Shown here: piece by piece, positions 42,478 to 51,800 of the stretch
Layout of the letters: every line of letters starts with the position of its first letter
Numbering within the stretch: the first letter of the stretch is position 1
NCBI RefSeq assembly: GCF_035918095.1
Contig: NZ_CP109137.1
Span: 1,364,001 to 1,428,000 of the forward strand
Direction of reading: 5' to 3'
From: Streptomyces sp. NBC_01750
GTDB lineage: Bacteria; Actinomycetota; Actinomycetes; Streptomycetales; Streptomycetaceae
DNA: 64,000 nucleotides
Made by a program: the position numbers and the translations under genes
The notes under the pieces: generated by a model
Told to the model about the DNA's origin: nothing
What the model saw: only the letters and a program-made list of their open reading frames with translations
The model's database searches: none

Positions 42478-42763
42478 CAGCTCGGCACGGTGAGGCGCGA
42501 TCGGCCCGGCCGGGTCCGCGCATGCGACCGCCGCGGCCGGTGCGTACGCGACGGCCCCGGCCCGTCCAGGCCGCCGCACCCGCCGGGACCGCTGACCGCC
42601 GGGGCACCGGCGGGTCCCGGCCGTCGGCCGCGTTGCGTCAGGGAAGCGATCACTCCACGCCAAAAAACGGCTAAAAACAACCGATAGCCGTCCACAATGA
42701 CGCTTAACCCGTCAGTCACAAGCCGTTCGTGATCACGCAACACCGTTCGGTCACAGTGTTGGC
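42478..42763. other. Intergenic region with terminator-like hairpins and a shared promoter motif
   Basis: CCGCCGG (42596-42602) pairs with CCGGCGG (42607-42613) around GGCA, and GCCGGGACC (42582-42590) pairs with GGTCCCGGC (42613-42621), forming an extended or alternative hairpin that could end the preceding operon. The second half is AT-richer. CACCGTTCGGTCACA at 42741-42755, identical to 3199-3213, lies 8 bp before the ATG of the next gene. Confidence 0.55.
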
Positions 42764-44176
42764 ATGACAGATGTGACTTCTGCGAAGAGTGCCCGCCGTC
42801 CACACCACTGGCGGCGGGATCTCGTCGAACTGGCAGCCATGTTCACCGCCGTCGCGGTCGCCGACGCCATCGCGAACATGATCGGGCACGGACCGGACGG
42901 CCCGTTTCTGCTCGTCGCCTCGGCCGTGGCCCTCGTCAGCACGGCCGCCTTCCACACATGGTGGGCACGACGCCACAGTCATGCCCCACCGGCGGCCCCC
43001 ACCCGGAACAGCGCCGACGTCACCGCGGACGCCGGGGTGACGGTGTCCCCCGCGACCAGGCTCGCGGCGCCCGGCGAGCTGTACGAGACGGCGCTGTGGC
43101 GGATGCGGACCACCGTGCGGGACACACCCGGCAGCCTGGCCGCGCTGTGCATCGCCCTGGCACGACACCGGGTCGACATCCTCACCCTCCAGACCCATCC
43201 GCTGGCCGAAGGCACGGTGGACGAGTTCCTGCTGCGCGCCCCCGTGTCCCTGCAGGCGCAGCAGCTCACCCGGGAGATCTCCCGGGCGGGCGGCAGCAGC
43301 ACCTGGATCGAGCGGGCCGACGCCCACGATCTCGTCGACACACCTACCCGGGTGCTCGGCCTCGCCACCCGTACCGCCCTTGACGCAGCCGAACTGCCGC
43401 TCGCACTGCGCCAGTTGCTGGGCCGCTGCACAATCCACTCGCTGCCCGCGGTCTCGCTGACGGGCCGGCCCACGGGAGAGATCCCGCCGGTGGAAGGCGT
43501 GCTGGAGGAGACGGTGATGAGGCTGCGCGACCCGAGCGGTGGCGCGATCACCATCGAGCGGCCCTACCTTCCGTTCACTCCCACCGAGTTCGCACGGGCC
43601 CGCGCCCTGGTGGAACTGGACGCGCGCCTCGGCCCCCGTATCCCCCGCAGCCAGGACGTCCTCACCCTCCCCGAGGGAAACGAGATCACCGTGCGCCGCG
43701 TCGACCAGAGTGACGTCGAAGCCGCCGTGGCCATGCACGACCGCTGCTCCGACCGCACCCTGAGCCTGCGCTACCACGGCCCGGTCGGCGACGCCGACCG
43801 CTACCTCAACCACCTGCTCAGCCCGCGCTTCGGCCGCACCCTCGCCGTCCAGACCGCCTCCGGCCGTCTCGTCGGCCTCGGACATCTCCTCTGGGACGGG
43901 GACGAGACCGAGGTCGCACTGCTCGTCGAGGACGAATGGCAGGGCCGCGGCATCGGCTCGGAGCTCCTCGGCCGACTGGTCGCCCTCGCTGTCGAGGCGG
44001 GCTGCAGCAGCGTCTACGCCGTCACCCGCTCCTCGAACACCGCGATGGTGGCCGCCATGCGCGGCCTGAGCCTGCCGCTCGACTACCAGATCGAGGAAGG
44101 CACGCTGGTCATCACCGCCCGACTCGACGCGACTCCCGTACGCCCGCTCTTTCCGTACGAACAGGCTGAGCGCTGA
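42764..44176 (+). CDS. Membrane-ACT-GNAT multidomain protein
   Basis: 470 aa. Two hydrophobic segments lie near the N-terminus (LAAMFTAVAVADAIANMIGH and FLLVASAVALVSTAAFHTWW), then an ACT-like domain (about residues 105-180: VRDTPGSLAALCIALARHRV, ILTLQTHPLAEGTVDEFLLR). A GNAT domain ends the protein (about 310-455: EITVRRVDQSDVEAAVAMHD, GLGHLLWDGDETEVALLVED, EWQGRGIGSELLGRLVALAV). The acetyl-CoA loop is intact. It resembles ACT-GNAT proteins with amino-acid-responsive acetylation, here membrane-tethered. The C-terminal 65 bp overlap the convergent lyase gene. Confidence 0.85.
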   Translation: MTDVTSAKSARRPHHWRRDLVELAAMFTAVAVADAIANMIGHGPDGPFLLVASAVALVSTAAFHTWWARRHSHAPPAAPTRNSADVTADAGVTVSPATRLAAPGELYETALWRMRTTVRDTPGSLAALCIALARHRVDILTLQTHPLAEGTVDEFLLRAPVSLQAQQLTREISRAGGSSTWIERADAHDLVDTPTRVLGLATRTALDAAELPLALRQLLGRCTIHSLPAVSLTGRPTGEIPPVEGVLEETVMRLRDPSGGAITIERPYLPFTPTEFARARALVELDARLGPRIPRSQDVLTLPEGNEITVRRVDQSDVEAAVAMHDRCSDRTLSLRYHGPVGDADRYLNHLLSPRFGRTLAVQTASGRLVGLGHLLWDGDETEVALLVEDEWQGRGIGSELLGRLVALAVEAGCSSVYAVTRSSNTAMVAAMRGLSLPLDYQIEEGTLVITARLDATPVRPLFPYEQAER

Positions 44177-45311
44177 GGGCCTCGGTCAGATCACGCCATA
44201 GATCCTCGACGTCCTCAAGACCGACCGACATCCGCAGCAGCCGGTCGCTGACGCCCGCCGAGCGCCGGTCTCCCTCAGCCACGATGCGATGGCTGATGGA
44301 GGCCGGGTGCTGGATCAGGCTGTCGACACTGCCGAGACTGACCGCCGGCGTGATCAGCCGTACGGCCGAGATCACGCTGCGCGGGTCCCCGTACACCTCG
44401 AAGGAGACCATCGCCCCGCCCACACTCGGGTAGTGCACCCGGGCGATCCGCGGGTCGGCGCCCAGTCGGCGGGCCAGGTCGGCCGCGGTGGTGGATGCGG
44501 CCCGTACCCGTACCGGCAGTGTGGACAGTCCGCGCAGCAGCAGATATCCGGCCATCGGATGGAGGACGCCGCCGGTCGCGAACCGCACCTGCCGGAGGCT
44601 GCGGGCGAACTCCTCGTCGCAGGCCACCACGCCGCCCATCACATCGCCGTGCCCGCCCAGGTACTTGGTCGCGCTGTGCAGCACGATCCGCGCCCCGTGC
44701 TCCACCGGCCGCTGCAGCACGGGCGTGGCGAAGGTGTTGTCGACAAGCAGCGGCACGGAGCCGCAGGCGTGCCGGACGGCTCGTAGATCGACCTCGGCGA
44801 GCGTCGGGTTGGCGGGCGTCTCCACCATCACAAGGCCTGTTTCCGGCCGGATCGCCTCCGCGATGCCCGCGGGGTCGGTCCAGGTCACCTCGGTCCCGAG
44901 CAGCCCCGCGTTCAGCAGATGGTCGCTGCACCCGTACAACGGCCGGACAGCGACCACGTGGCGCAGTCCCATACTCGCCCGCACCAGCAGTACGGCAGTG
45001 AGCGCGGCCATCCCGCTGGCGAACGCGACCGCGCTCTCGGCACCCTCCAGCCTGGCGAGCGCTGTCTCGAAACGGGCCGTGGTCGGGTTGTCGAGCCGGG
45101 CGTAGACCGGCGGTCCGTCCAGTCGCGCGCCGGTGGCGGCGAAGGCGTCGATACGGGCGGCCTCACCTGCGGCGTCGTACGACGGGTAGGTGGTGGACAG
45201 GTCCAGCGGCGGGGCGTGCACGCCGAGCTCCGCGAGGTCCTCGCGTCCGGCGTGTACTGCTTCGGTGGCCAGGGCCCGGGGTGCGGGAGTGACCGAGGCT
45301 GCGTTCTCCAT
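44112..45311 (-). CDS. Cys/Met metabolism PLP-dependent lyase or transferase
   Basis: 399 aa. Cystathionine gamma-synthase/lyase family: EAVHAGREDLAELGVHAPPL, PPVYARLDNPTTARFETALA, SAVAFASGMAALTAVLLVRA, ETPANPTLAEVDL and the PLP Lys in VLHSATKYLGGHGDVMGG. The C-terminus (SVDSLIQHPASISHRIVAEG, VSDRLLRMSVGLEDVEDLWR) is typical, followed by about 20 extra residues overlapping the neighbouring gene. Methionine gamma-lyase or cystathionine synthase cannot be decided from sequence. It is divergent from an Lrp-type regulator. Confidence 0.9.
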   Translation of the reverse strand: MENAASVTPAPRALATEAVHAGREDLAELGVHAPPLDLSTTYPSYDAAGEAARIDAFAATGARLDGPPVYARLDNPTTARFETALARLEGAESAVAFASGMAALTAVLLVRASMGLRHVVAVRPLYGCSDHLLNAGLLGTEVTWTDPAGIAEAIRPETGLVMVETPANPTLAEVDLRAVRHACGSVPLLVDNTFATPVLQRPVEHGARIVLHSATKYLGGHGDVMGGVVACDEEFARSLRQVRFATGGVLHPMAGYLLLRGLSTLPVRVRAASTTAADLARRLGADPRIARVHYPSVGGAMVSFEVYGDPRSVISAVRLITPAVSLGSVDSLIQHPASISHRIVAEGDRRSAGVSDRLLRMSVGLEDVEDLWRDLTEALSAQPVRTERAGVRESRRVGR

Positions 45312-45331
45312 GCCCGCACTGTGAACACCTA

Positions 45332-45367
45332 CCGGAAAGTAATGGCCAAAGGCCGTGTTACGTTCGG
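45332..45367. promoter_or_regulatory. Nested dyad operator between the lyase and Lrp genes
   Basis: Outer arms CCGGAAAGTAA (45332-45342) and TTACGTTCGG (45358-45367) share most positions, and an inner GGCC-AAA-GGCC (45344-45354) has the same centre at about 45349. The dyad ends just before the Lrp start (45371), so it is a likely autoregulatory site controlling both divergent genes. Confidence 0.55.
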
Positions 45368-45370
45368 CGA

Positions 45371-45865
45371 ATGGCTGAATCTGTCGCACTCGACCCGGTA
45401 GATCTGCACATACTCCGCCTGTTGCAGAACGACGCCCGGACCACCTATCGCGAGCTGGCCGCGGAGGTCGGAGTAGCGGCTTCCACCTGCCTGGACCGGG
45501 TGGCGAGGCTGCGCCGCTCCGGCGTGATCCTCGGGCATCGGCTGGCCCTGGATCCTGCCCGGCTGGGGCGCGGGCTGCAGGCGCTCCTCTCCGTGCAGGT
45601 CCGGCCGCACCGGCGCGAGCTCATCGGCCCGTTCGTGGAACGGATCCGCGCGCTGCCCGAGTCCCGGGCGCTGTTCCATCTCACCGGTCCCGACGACTAT
45701 CTGGTGCACGTGGCCGTGGCGGACACGGCCGATCTGCAGCGTCTGGTGGTGGACGAGTTCACCTCACGGCGAGAAGTCGCCAGGGTCGAGACGCGACTGA
45801 TCTTCCAGCAGTGGGACTGCGGCCCGCTGCTGCCTCCGGCGCCGGACTGCACCCAGGATGCTTGA
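45371..45865 (+). CDS. Lrp/AsnC-family regulator
   Basis: 164 aa. Helix-turn-helix: LDPVDLHILRLLQNDARTTY, RELAAEVGVAASTCLDRVAR. The RAM effector domain (ALLSVQVRPHRRELIGPFVE, HLTGPDDYLVHVAVADTADL, RVETRLIFQQWDC) follows. It is divergent from the PLP lyase gene, which it probably controls in response to an amino acid, as AsnC proteins next to amino acid lyases commonly do. Confidence 0.93.
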   Translation: MAESVALDPVDLHILRLLQNDARTTYRELAAEVGVAASTCLDRVARLRRSGVILGHRLALDPARLGRGLQALLSVQVRPHRRELIGPFVERIRALPESRALFHLTGPDDYLVHVAVADTADLQRLVVDEFTSRREVARVETRLIFQQWDCGPLLPPAPDCTQDA

Positions 45866-45898
45866 CAGGCCACTGTCAGGCCACTGACAGGCGACTGA
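45866..45898. repeat. Three tandem 11-bp repeats
   Basis: CAGGCCACTGT, CAGGCCACTGA and CAGGCGACTGA follow each other without gaps directly after the stop of the Lrp gene and 48 bp before the DUF885 start. The period equals about one helical turn, so the copies face the same side of the DNA. Confidence 0.75.
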
Positions 45899-45946
45899 GA
45901 TCCAATGATGGTGACGCGGAGGCCCCAGTCGTATGAGGATGTGCGC

Positions 45947-47629
45947 ATGCCAGTCTCTTCCAGCAGCGCGCTGCCACGACAGGTCGCCGACTCCTACGTC
46001 GACGCACTCATCGAACTCGACCCGACCATCGGCACGTATCTGGGACTCAAGGAGAGCTCGGGCCTCCTTCCCGACTACTCACCTGCCGGTCAGGAGGCTT
46101 TCGCCGAACTCGCCCGCGAGACACTCGCCAGGCTCGACGCCGCCGAGAAACAGCCGGCCGCGGAGAGCGATGCGGAACGGCGCTGCGGCCGGCTGTTGCG
46201 AGAGCGTCTGACAGCCGAACTCGCCGTGCACGAAACGGATGAGGGGCTGCGCACGGTGAGCAATATGCGCTCCCCGGTGCACACGGTGCGCGAGGTGTTC
46301 ACCGTGACGCCGACTCAGACCGATGAGGACTGGGCAGCCGTGGCGCAGCGGCTGCGAGCGGTGCCGCGGGCGCTGGAGGGCTACCGCGCCTCGCTGGCGC
46401 TGGGACTCGAGCGGAAGCTGCTGGGCGGCCCGCGCGCGACCCGGACCAATATCGACCAGATGACGGAGTGGCTCGGCACGGACCGCAGCTGGTTCCAGGA
46501 GTTCGCGGCGGGCGGCCCCCTCACGCTCCGCACCGAACTCGACGAGGCGGCCCGCAGTGCGACCGGAGCGCTCGCGGAGCTGCGGGACTGGATGCGCGAC
46601 GTCTACGCCCCCGCCGTCGCGGACGCCCCCGACACGGTGGGCCGCGAGCGATACGCCCGCTGGTCGCGCTATTTCAATGGCACCGACCTCGACCTCGACG
46701 AAGCCTACGCGTACGGCTGGTCCGAATATCACCGGCTGCTGGCCGAGATGAGGGCCGAGGCCGACAAGATCCTTCCAGGCGCGGCGCCCTGGGAAGCGCT
46801 CGCACACCTCGACGAGCACGGCGAGCACATCGAAGGCGTCGAGGAGGTGCGGGTGTGGCTGCAGACGATCATGGACGAGGCGATCGAGGCGCTGGACGGG
46901 ACGCACTTCGAACTGGCCGAGCGGGTACGGAAGGTGGAGTCCCGGATCGCTCCGCCGGGTGGCGCGGCGGCGCCGTACTACACCGGCCCGTCCGAGGACT
47001 TCAGCCGCCCCGGCTGTACCTGGCTGCCGACCATGGGCGCCACCCGATTCCCTGTGTACGACCTGGTGTCGACCTGGTACCACGAGGGCGTTCCCGGCCA
47101 CCACCTGCAGATCGCGCAGTGGGTGCATGTCGCGGACCAGCTCTCCCGCTACCAGGCGACGATCGGCGGGGTCAGCGCCAACGCCGAGGGCTGGGCGCTG
47201 TACGCGGAGCGGCTGATGGACGAACTGGGCTTCCTGCCCGACCCGGAGCGCAGGCTGGGCTACCTGGACGCGCAGATGATGCGGGCCTGCCGGGTGATCG
47301 TGGACATCGGTATGCATCTGGAGCTGGAGATCCCGGCGGACTCGCCGTTCCACCCGGGTGAGCGCTGGACACCGGCTCTCGGGCAGGAGTTCTTCGGCAG
47401 CCACAGCGGCCGGCCGGCGGACTTCGTCGAGAGCGAGCTGACGCGGTATCTGTCGGTTCCGGCACAGGCCATCGGCTACAAACTGGGTGAGCGGGCGTGG
47501 CTGCTGGGCCGGGAGAACGCCCGCAAGGCACATGGCGACGCGTTCGACGCGAAGGCCTGGCACATGGCGGCACTGTCGCAGGGCTCGCTGGGGCTGGACG
47601 ATCTGGTCGACGAGCTGTCGAAGCTCTGA
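45947..47629 (+). CDS. DUF885-family metallohydrolase
   Basis: 560 aa from the ATG at 45947 (an upstream in-frame ATG at 45905 adds 14 residues). The metal-binding motif HEGVPGHHLQ (HExxxHH type) is near residue 382, with the downstream Glu in NAEGWALYAERLMDELG. DUF885 proteins are thought to be zinc carboxypeptidase-like or related hydrolases. No signal peptide, so cytoplasmic. An upstream triple repeat may take part in its regulation. Confidence 0.9.
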   Translation: MPVSSSSALPRQVADSYVDALIELDPTIGTYLGLKESSGLLPDYSPAGQEAFAELARETLARLDAAEKQPAAESDAERRCGRLLRERLTAELAVHETDEGLRTVSNMRSPVHTVREVFTVTPTQTDEDWAAVAQRLRAVPRALEGYRASLALGLERKLLGGPRATRTNIDQMTEWLGTDRSWFQEFAAGGPLTLRTELDEAARSATGALAELRDWMRDVYAPAVADAPDTVGRERYARWSRYFNGTDLDLDEAYAYGWSEYHRLLAEMRAEADKILPGAAPWEALAHLDEHGEHIEGVEEVRVWLQTIMDEAIEALDGTHFELAERVRKVESRIAPPGGAAAPYYTGPSEDFSRPGCTWLPTMGATRFPVYDLVSTWYHEGVPGHHLQIAQWVHVADQLSRYQATIGGVSANAEGWALYAERLMDELGFLPDPERRLGYLDAQMMRACRVIVDIGMHLELEIPADSPFHPGERWTPALGQEFFGSHSGRPADFVESELTRYLSVPAQAIGYKLGERAWLLGRENARKAHGDAFDAKAWHMAALSQGSLGLDDLVDELSKL

Positions 47630-47735
47630 CCGCGGGTGGCCGGACTTGTGTACGGCCTGCGCGGGGGCCGGGCTCAGCCGAGAGGCATGAGCCCGGCCGC
47701 CGTCGGCCCGGAAACCCGCAGCGCCCGAAAATCCA

Positions 47736-47795
47736 CAGCGTCCGGACCACCGCAGCGTCCGGACCACCGCGGCGGGCGCAGCAGGAAATTCCTGC
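47736..47795. repeat. Direct repeat and palindrome between convergent genes
   Basis: The 17-bp unit CAGCGTCCGGACCACCG occurs twice in tandem (47736-47752 and 47753-47769). Just after it, GCAGGAAATTCCTGC (47781-47795) is a perfect 15-base palindrome. They lie between the ends of the DUF885 and rhodanese genes and could be a terminator or protein-binding site. Confidence 0.6.
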
Positions 47796-47839
47796 ACCCC
47801 TCCCCCTCCCGTCGTGCGGTAGCGGGCGGCGGATACGGA

Positions 47840-48322
47840 TCAGCAGCCGCAGTCGTCCGTGCCGAGAGGCGCGGTCAGCGGGTCGACGTCGCGCTTGCGG
47901 CGGCCCTCCCACGTCTCGAACTCGAAGCCCTCGCGGGCCCAGTACTCGAAACCACCGAGCATCTCCTTGACCTGGTAGCCGAGTTCGGCGAGGGCCAGAG
48001 CCGCGCGGGTCGCACCGTTGCAGCCGGGGCCCCAGCAGTACGTGACGACCGGCACCGACCTGTCCAGCAGCTGCCCCGCCTGCTCGGCGATCAGCGCGGT
48101 CGGCAGATGGACCGCACCGGGCACGTGCCCCTGGTCCCAGGACTCGGTGGAACGGCAGTCGAGGACCACGAAACCCGGGTCGCCGCCGGCCGCCAGCGCA
48201 GAGGCGACATCGGAGACATCAGCGTGAAAGGCCAGGTGGGCGGCGAAGTAGGCGACGGCGGCCGCGGGCGGGGCCGGCGACCCACGAAGGACGGGGTTGG
48301 TGTGGAGCTGCGTCGTAGTCAC
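47840..48322 (-). CDS. Rhodanese-like sulfurtransferase domain protein
   Basis: 160 aa. The rhodanese fold is visible: FVVLDCRSTESWDQGHVPGA, VHLPTAL, and the active-site loop VVTYCWGPGCNGATRAALAL with the catalytic Cys (CWGPGCNG). Such proteins move sulfur from thiosulfate or persulfide to an acceptor. The C-terminus ends DDCGC, with two extra Cys. It is divergent from an Lrp-type regulator 94 bp away that likely controls it. Confidence 0.93.
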   Translation of the reverse strand: MTTTQLHTNPVLRGSPAPPAAAVAYFAAHLAFHADVSDVASALAAGGDPGFVVLDCRSTESWDQGHVPGAVHLPTALIAEQAGQLLDRSVPVVTYCWGPGCNGATRAALALAELGYQVKEMLGGFEYWAREGFEFETWEGRRKRDVDPLTAPLGTDDCGC

Positions 48323-48328
48323 GACTGA

Positions 48329-48398
48329 AAATCTACGGTCGCCGATCGATTCCCTGAAGTGAGATTCCCCGGCACCTCTCTTGATCGGCCGTGGATTT
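48329..48398. promoter_or_regulatory. Inverted pair of sites between rhodanese and Lrp genes
   Basis: AAATCTACGG (48329-48338) and CCGTGGATTT (48389-48398) match as inverted copies of AAATCYACGG, one close to each divergent gene, with a 50-bp gap. This suits binding by a multimeric Lrp-type protein. Confidence 0.45.
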
Positions 48399-48416
48399 CC
48401 CTGCTATCTCTCGACC

Positions 48417-48863
48417 ATGACCGGATATTCACCGGACGCCACGGACTGGCGCATCCTCGAGGCCCTGCAGAGCCAGGGCCGGGCCAGCTTCGCCGAGCTG
48501 GCGAGGGTCGTCTCCATGTCGTCGAGCGCCGTGACCGAGCGGGTCCGCAGGCTGGAGGAGGCCGGGGTGATATCCGGGTACACCGCGGTGGTGGAACAGG
48601 AGCGGCTGGGGCTCCCGATCCTCGCGTTCGTGCGACTCCGCTATCCGAACGGCAATTACAAGCCGTTCCACGATCTGCTGGAGACCACGCCCGAGATCCT
48701 CGAGGCCCACCATGTGACGGGCGACGACTGCTTCGTACTCAGGGTCGCCACCCGCTCGATGAACCATCTCGAGGAGGTCTCCGGGAAGATCGGCGCGCTC
48801 GGCTCGGTCACGACGAGCGTCGTCTACTCCTCACCACTGCCGCGCCGGGCGATCAGCCGCTGA
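48417..48863 (+). CDS. Lrp/AsnC-family regulator
   Basis: 148 aa from the ATG at 48417. The helix-turn-helix is TDWRILEALQSQGRASFAEL, ARVVSMSSSAVTERVRRLEE, and the RAM domain includes GLPILAFVRLRYPNGNYKPF, HHVTGDDCFVLRVATRSMNH. It is divergent from the rhodanese gene, which is its likely target; sulfur or cysteine sensing is a reasonable guess. It overlaps the convergent sbcC end by 11 bp. Confidence 0.93.
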   Translation: MTGYSPDATDWRILEALQSQGRASFAELARVVSMSSSAVTERVRRLEEAGVISGYTAVVEQERLGLPILAFVRLRYPNGNYKPFHDLLETTPEILEAHHVTGDDCFVLRVATRSMNHLEEVSGKIGALGSVTTSVVYSSPLPRRAISR

Positions 48864-51800
48864 GCGGCGCGGCACGCAGCCGCACCGCCGATCCGTGCCG
48901 GTCCTTGACGACCTCCAGCTGGGCGGGGATCCGCCGGCGCAGATCGGCGACATGGCTGACGATGCCGACGCTGCGGTCCCGCTCGCGCAGCGAGTCGAGC
49001 ACGTCGAGCACGTCGTCCAGGGTCTGGTCGTCCAGGCTGCCGAAGCCCTCGTCGATGAAGAGGGTGTCCAACTGCACGCCGCCGGCCTCGTCGGTGACAA
49101 CGTCGGCGAGACCGAGCGCGAGCGCGAGCGAGGCGAAGAAGGTCTCCCCGCCGGAGAGGGTCGCGGTGTCGCGCTCGCTGCCGGTCCAGGCGTCGACGAC
49201 ATGGAGTCCGAGCCCGGAGCGCTTGCCCCCGACCCTGGCGTCGGAGTGCACCAGGGTGTAACGGCCGGACGACATGCGTTGCAGCCGTGCGGTGGCGGCG
49301 GCCGCGACCTGTTCGAGGCGGGCCGCGAGGACGTACGACTCGAGCCGCATCTTGCGTTCGTTGTCCGCGGAGGTGCCCGCGGTGAGGCCGGCGAGGCGGG
49401 CCACCCGGTCGTACTCCTCGCGCAGCGGGCCGAGCCTGCGGACTTCCGCGACAGCCTGCCGGGAGAGCCGGGCCAGCTCAGCGCACCTGTCGCGGGCGGC
49501 GGCGAGCCCGGACGCGGCGTCACGCAGAGCACGCTCGGCGGCGTCATGGGCGGCCCGAGCGGCTTCGGGGTCGGCAGCGGTGTGCTCGGCGGCGCTCCGG
49601 GTGTCCGATTCGGCCAGCCGGTCGGCGACCGCGGCGGCCTCGGTCTGCCAGGCATCCATCCGGTGCTGCAGGTCACGCTGCTGCGCGTCGCCGAGCAGCG
49701 CGGCGGCCGCGGCGCGCGGTGTGTCGAACCCGGCCCGGAACGCCGCGTCGGCCAGCCGGTCGTCGGCCTCCTTCAGGTGCTGCGCGCCGGCCTCGGCAGA
49801 CCGCACGGCCTCGGCCGCCTCGGCGAGCAGCCGCACCCGGCGCTCCAGCAGCGCGGCGTGCTCGGCGACGCTGCCCGCGCCGCCTCTGGCCCTGGCCAGT
49901 TCGCTTTCCAGCGCGGCCTGTTCGCGGTCGAGCGCTTCCCGCCGCGAGGTCCGAGCGGCGGCGCGCCGCTCCGCCTGCTGCTGCGCGCCCAGCCGCTCCT
50001 CACGCTCCCGCTCGGCCCGGTCGAGCGTCTCGCGGGCGGCATGCATACCGGCGGCGAGGCCGTGCGCTTCGGTGTGCTCGCGCTCCATCTGCTCGACGAG
50101 CGTACGCAGTTGACCTGCGTCGGGATCATCCTCCTCAGCGGCCACGTCTGCACACGGCGCGGAGCTGTCGGCACGGTCCGGCCCCATGGCGCCATCGAGA
50201 CCGGCGCTCTCCACGCCGCGGCCGACGTCACCGCGCGGGGCACCCGGACGCCCGGCGTCGTCCTCGGCGGCCATGTCGGCACGCCGTGCAGAACTGCCGG
50301 CCGTGTCCCGCCCGTCGCCGGTCACGGATTCGGCCCGACCCACCCCGCCGCGCCTCGTATCGAGCTCCCCATCGGCGGGCCCCCGCCCGGCGTTCGCCCG
50401 CTCGATCGCGTCGCCGGGCCCCGCGCCCTCAGGTCCCCCGGCAGCCCGGCTCCCCGCTTCGCCCCGCGCCCCAGGCGCCGTCGGTGTCAGCCGTGCGGCG
50501 TCCCGGGCCGTCGTGAACGCCTCCCGTACCACCGCCAGTTCACGCTCGGCGTCCGCCTTCGTCCCGTCCGCCCGTGCCGAGTCCTGGTACGCCGCCTCTT
50601 CCGCCGCGCGGTCGACATGCCCGTCCCCGGCGCGGGCCGGCGCAGGATGTTCCGCCGAGCCGCAGACGGCGCACGGCAGGCCCGGCACCAGTCCGGCTGC
50701 CAACTCCGCCGCGATGCCCCGCAGTCGGCGCTCCTTCAGGTCGAGCCAGTTCTCGCGCGCGCTGTTCGCGCGGTCCCGGGCCGTACGCAGCTGCTCCTCG
50801 GCCTCCTCGGTGCGCGTCGCGAGCCGGTCCCGTTCGCTCGCCGCCCGCAGCCTCCGGCGGGCCGGTTCGAGCCGCCCGGCCAGGCTTTCGGCGCGGGTGG
50901 CGGCCTCCTGCGATGCCACGATCCGCTCCTGGTGGCTTCGCCGGACGCCCTCCCAGCCGGACAGCCACCCCGCCGCGTCCTGGATGATGTCGTCGTCCGC
51001 GCGGGCCTGGCGGTCCAGGTCCGTCCGTTCTCGGGTGATCTCCGCGCTCCGGCGCTCCGCGCGCCGGGCGGCTTCGAGGCCGCCCAGGTCCTGGCGCAGC
51101 TTGCGTTCGAGCCCGGCCAGCTGATCCGCGCCGGCCTCCGCGAGGTCCGGCGGAAGTGCGGATCGCGCGCGCTCCCGGTCGGCGTCGGCGCCGCGGTGCT
51201 CCCGATCGGCGTCTTCGCGCAGCCTCAGCGCGGGCTCCACCAGCTCCGCCTTGCGGGCCCGCGCCAGCCGGGTCTGCAGTTCTTCCCGCTCGGGGCGCCG
51301 CGCTTCGAGCGCCTCGGCCCGCTGCCGTGCGTCCTCGTACCGCTGCTGCAGCCGGGCGAGTTCACGCTCGGCGTCCAGGGCGTGCCGGGCCGCGGCCTGC
51401 CGGCTCTCCGTCGCGGCCAGCGCGCAGTCGGCGATGTCCAGCGTTTCCCGCGCGCCCGCGCGGGCGACGGCCGCCCAGGCGAGGACGGCATCGGCGAGCC
51501 CGGGGTCGCCCGGCTGCCGCTGCGGCAGCGGCCAGTCGCCGGCCGCCGCGCCCGCGGCCTGTTCCATCCGGTGGGCGATCGCGAGCAGCCGCTCGTCACC
51601 GGCGCGTACCTGCTGCTCGGCCACGCGCCGCTGTTCGGCGAGGCGTTCCTCGACGGCGGCGAAACGGCGGGTGTCGAAGAGCCGTCCGAGCAGCCTGCCG
51701 CGCGCCTCGGCGTCGGCGCGCAGGAAGCGCGCGAAGTCTCCCTGGGGCAGCAGCACCACCTGGCAGAACTGATCGCGGCTCATCCCGACGAGCTGCGTGA

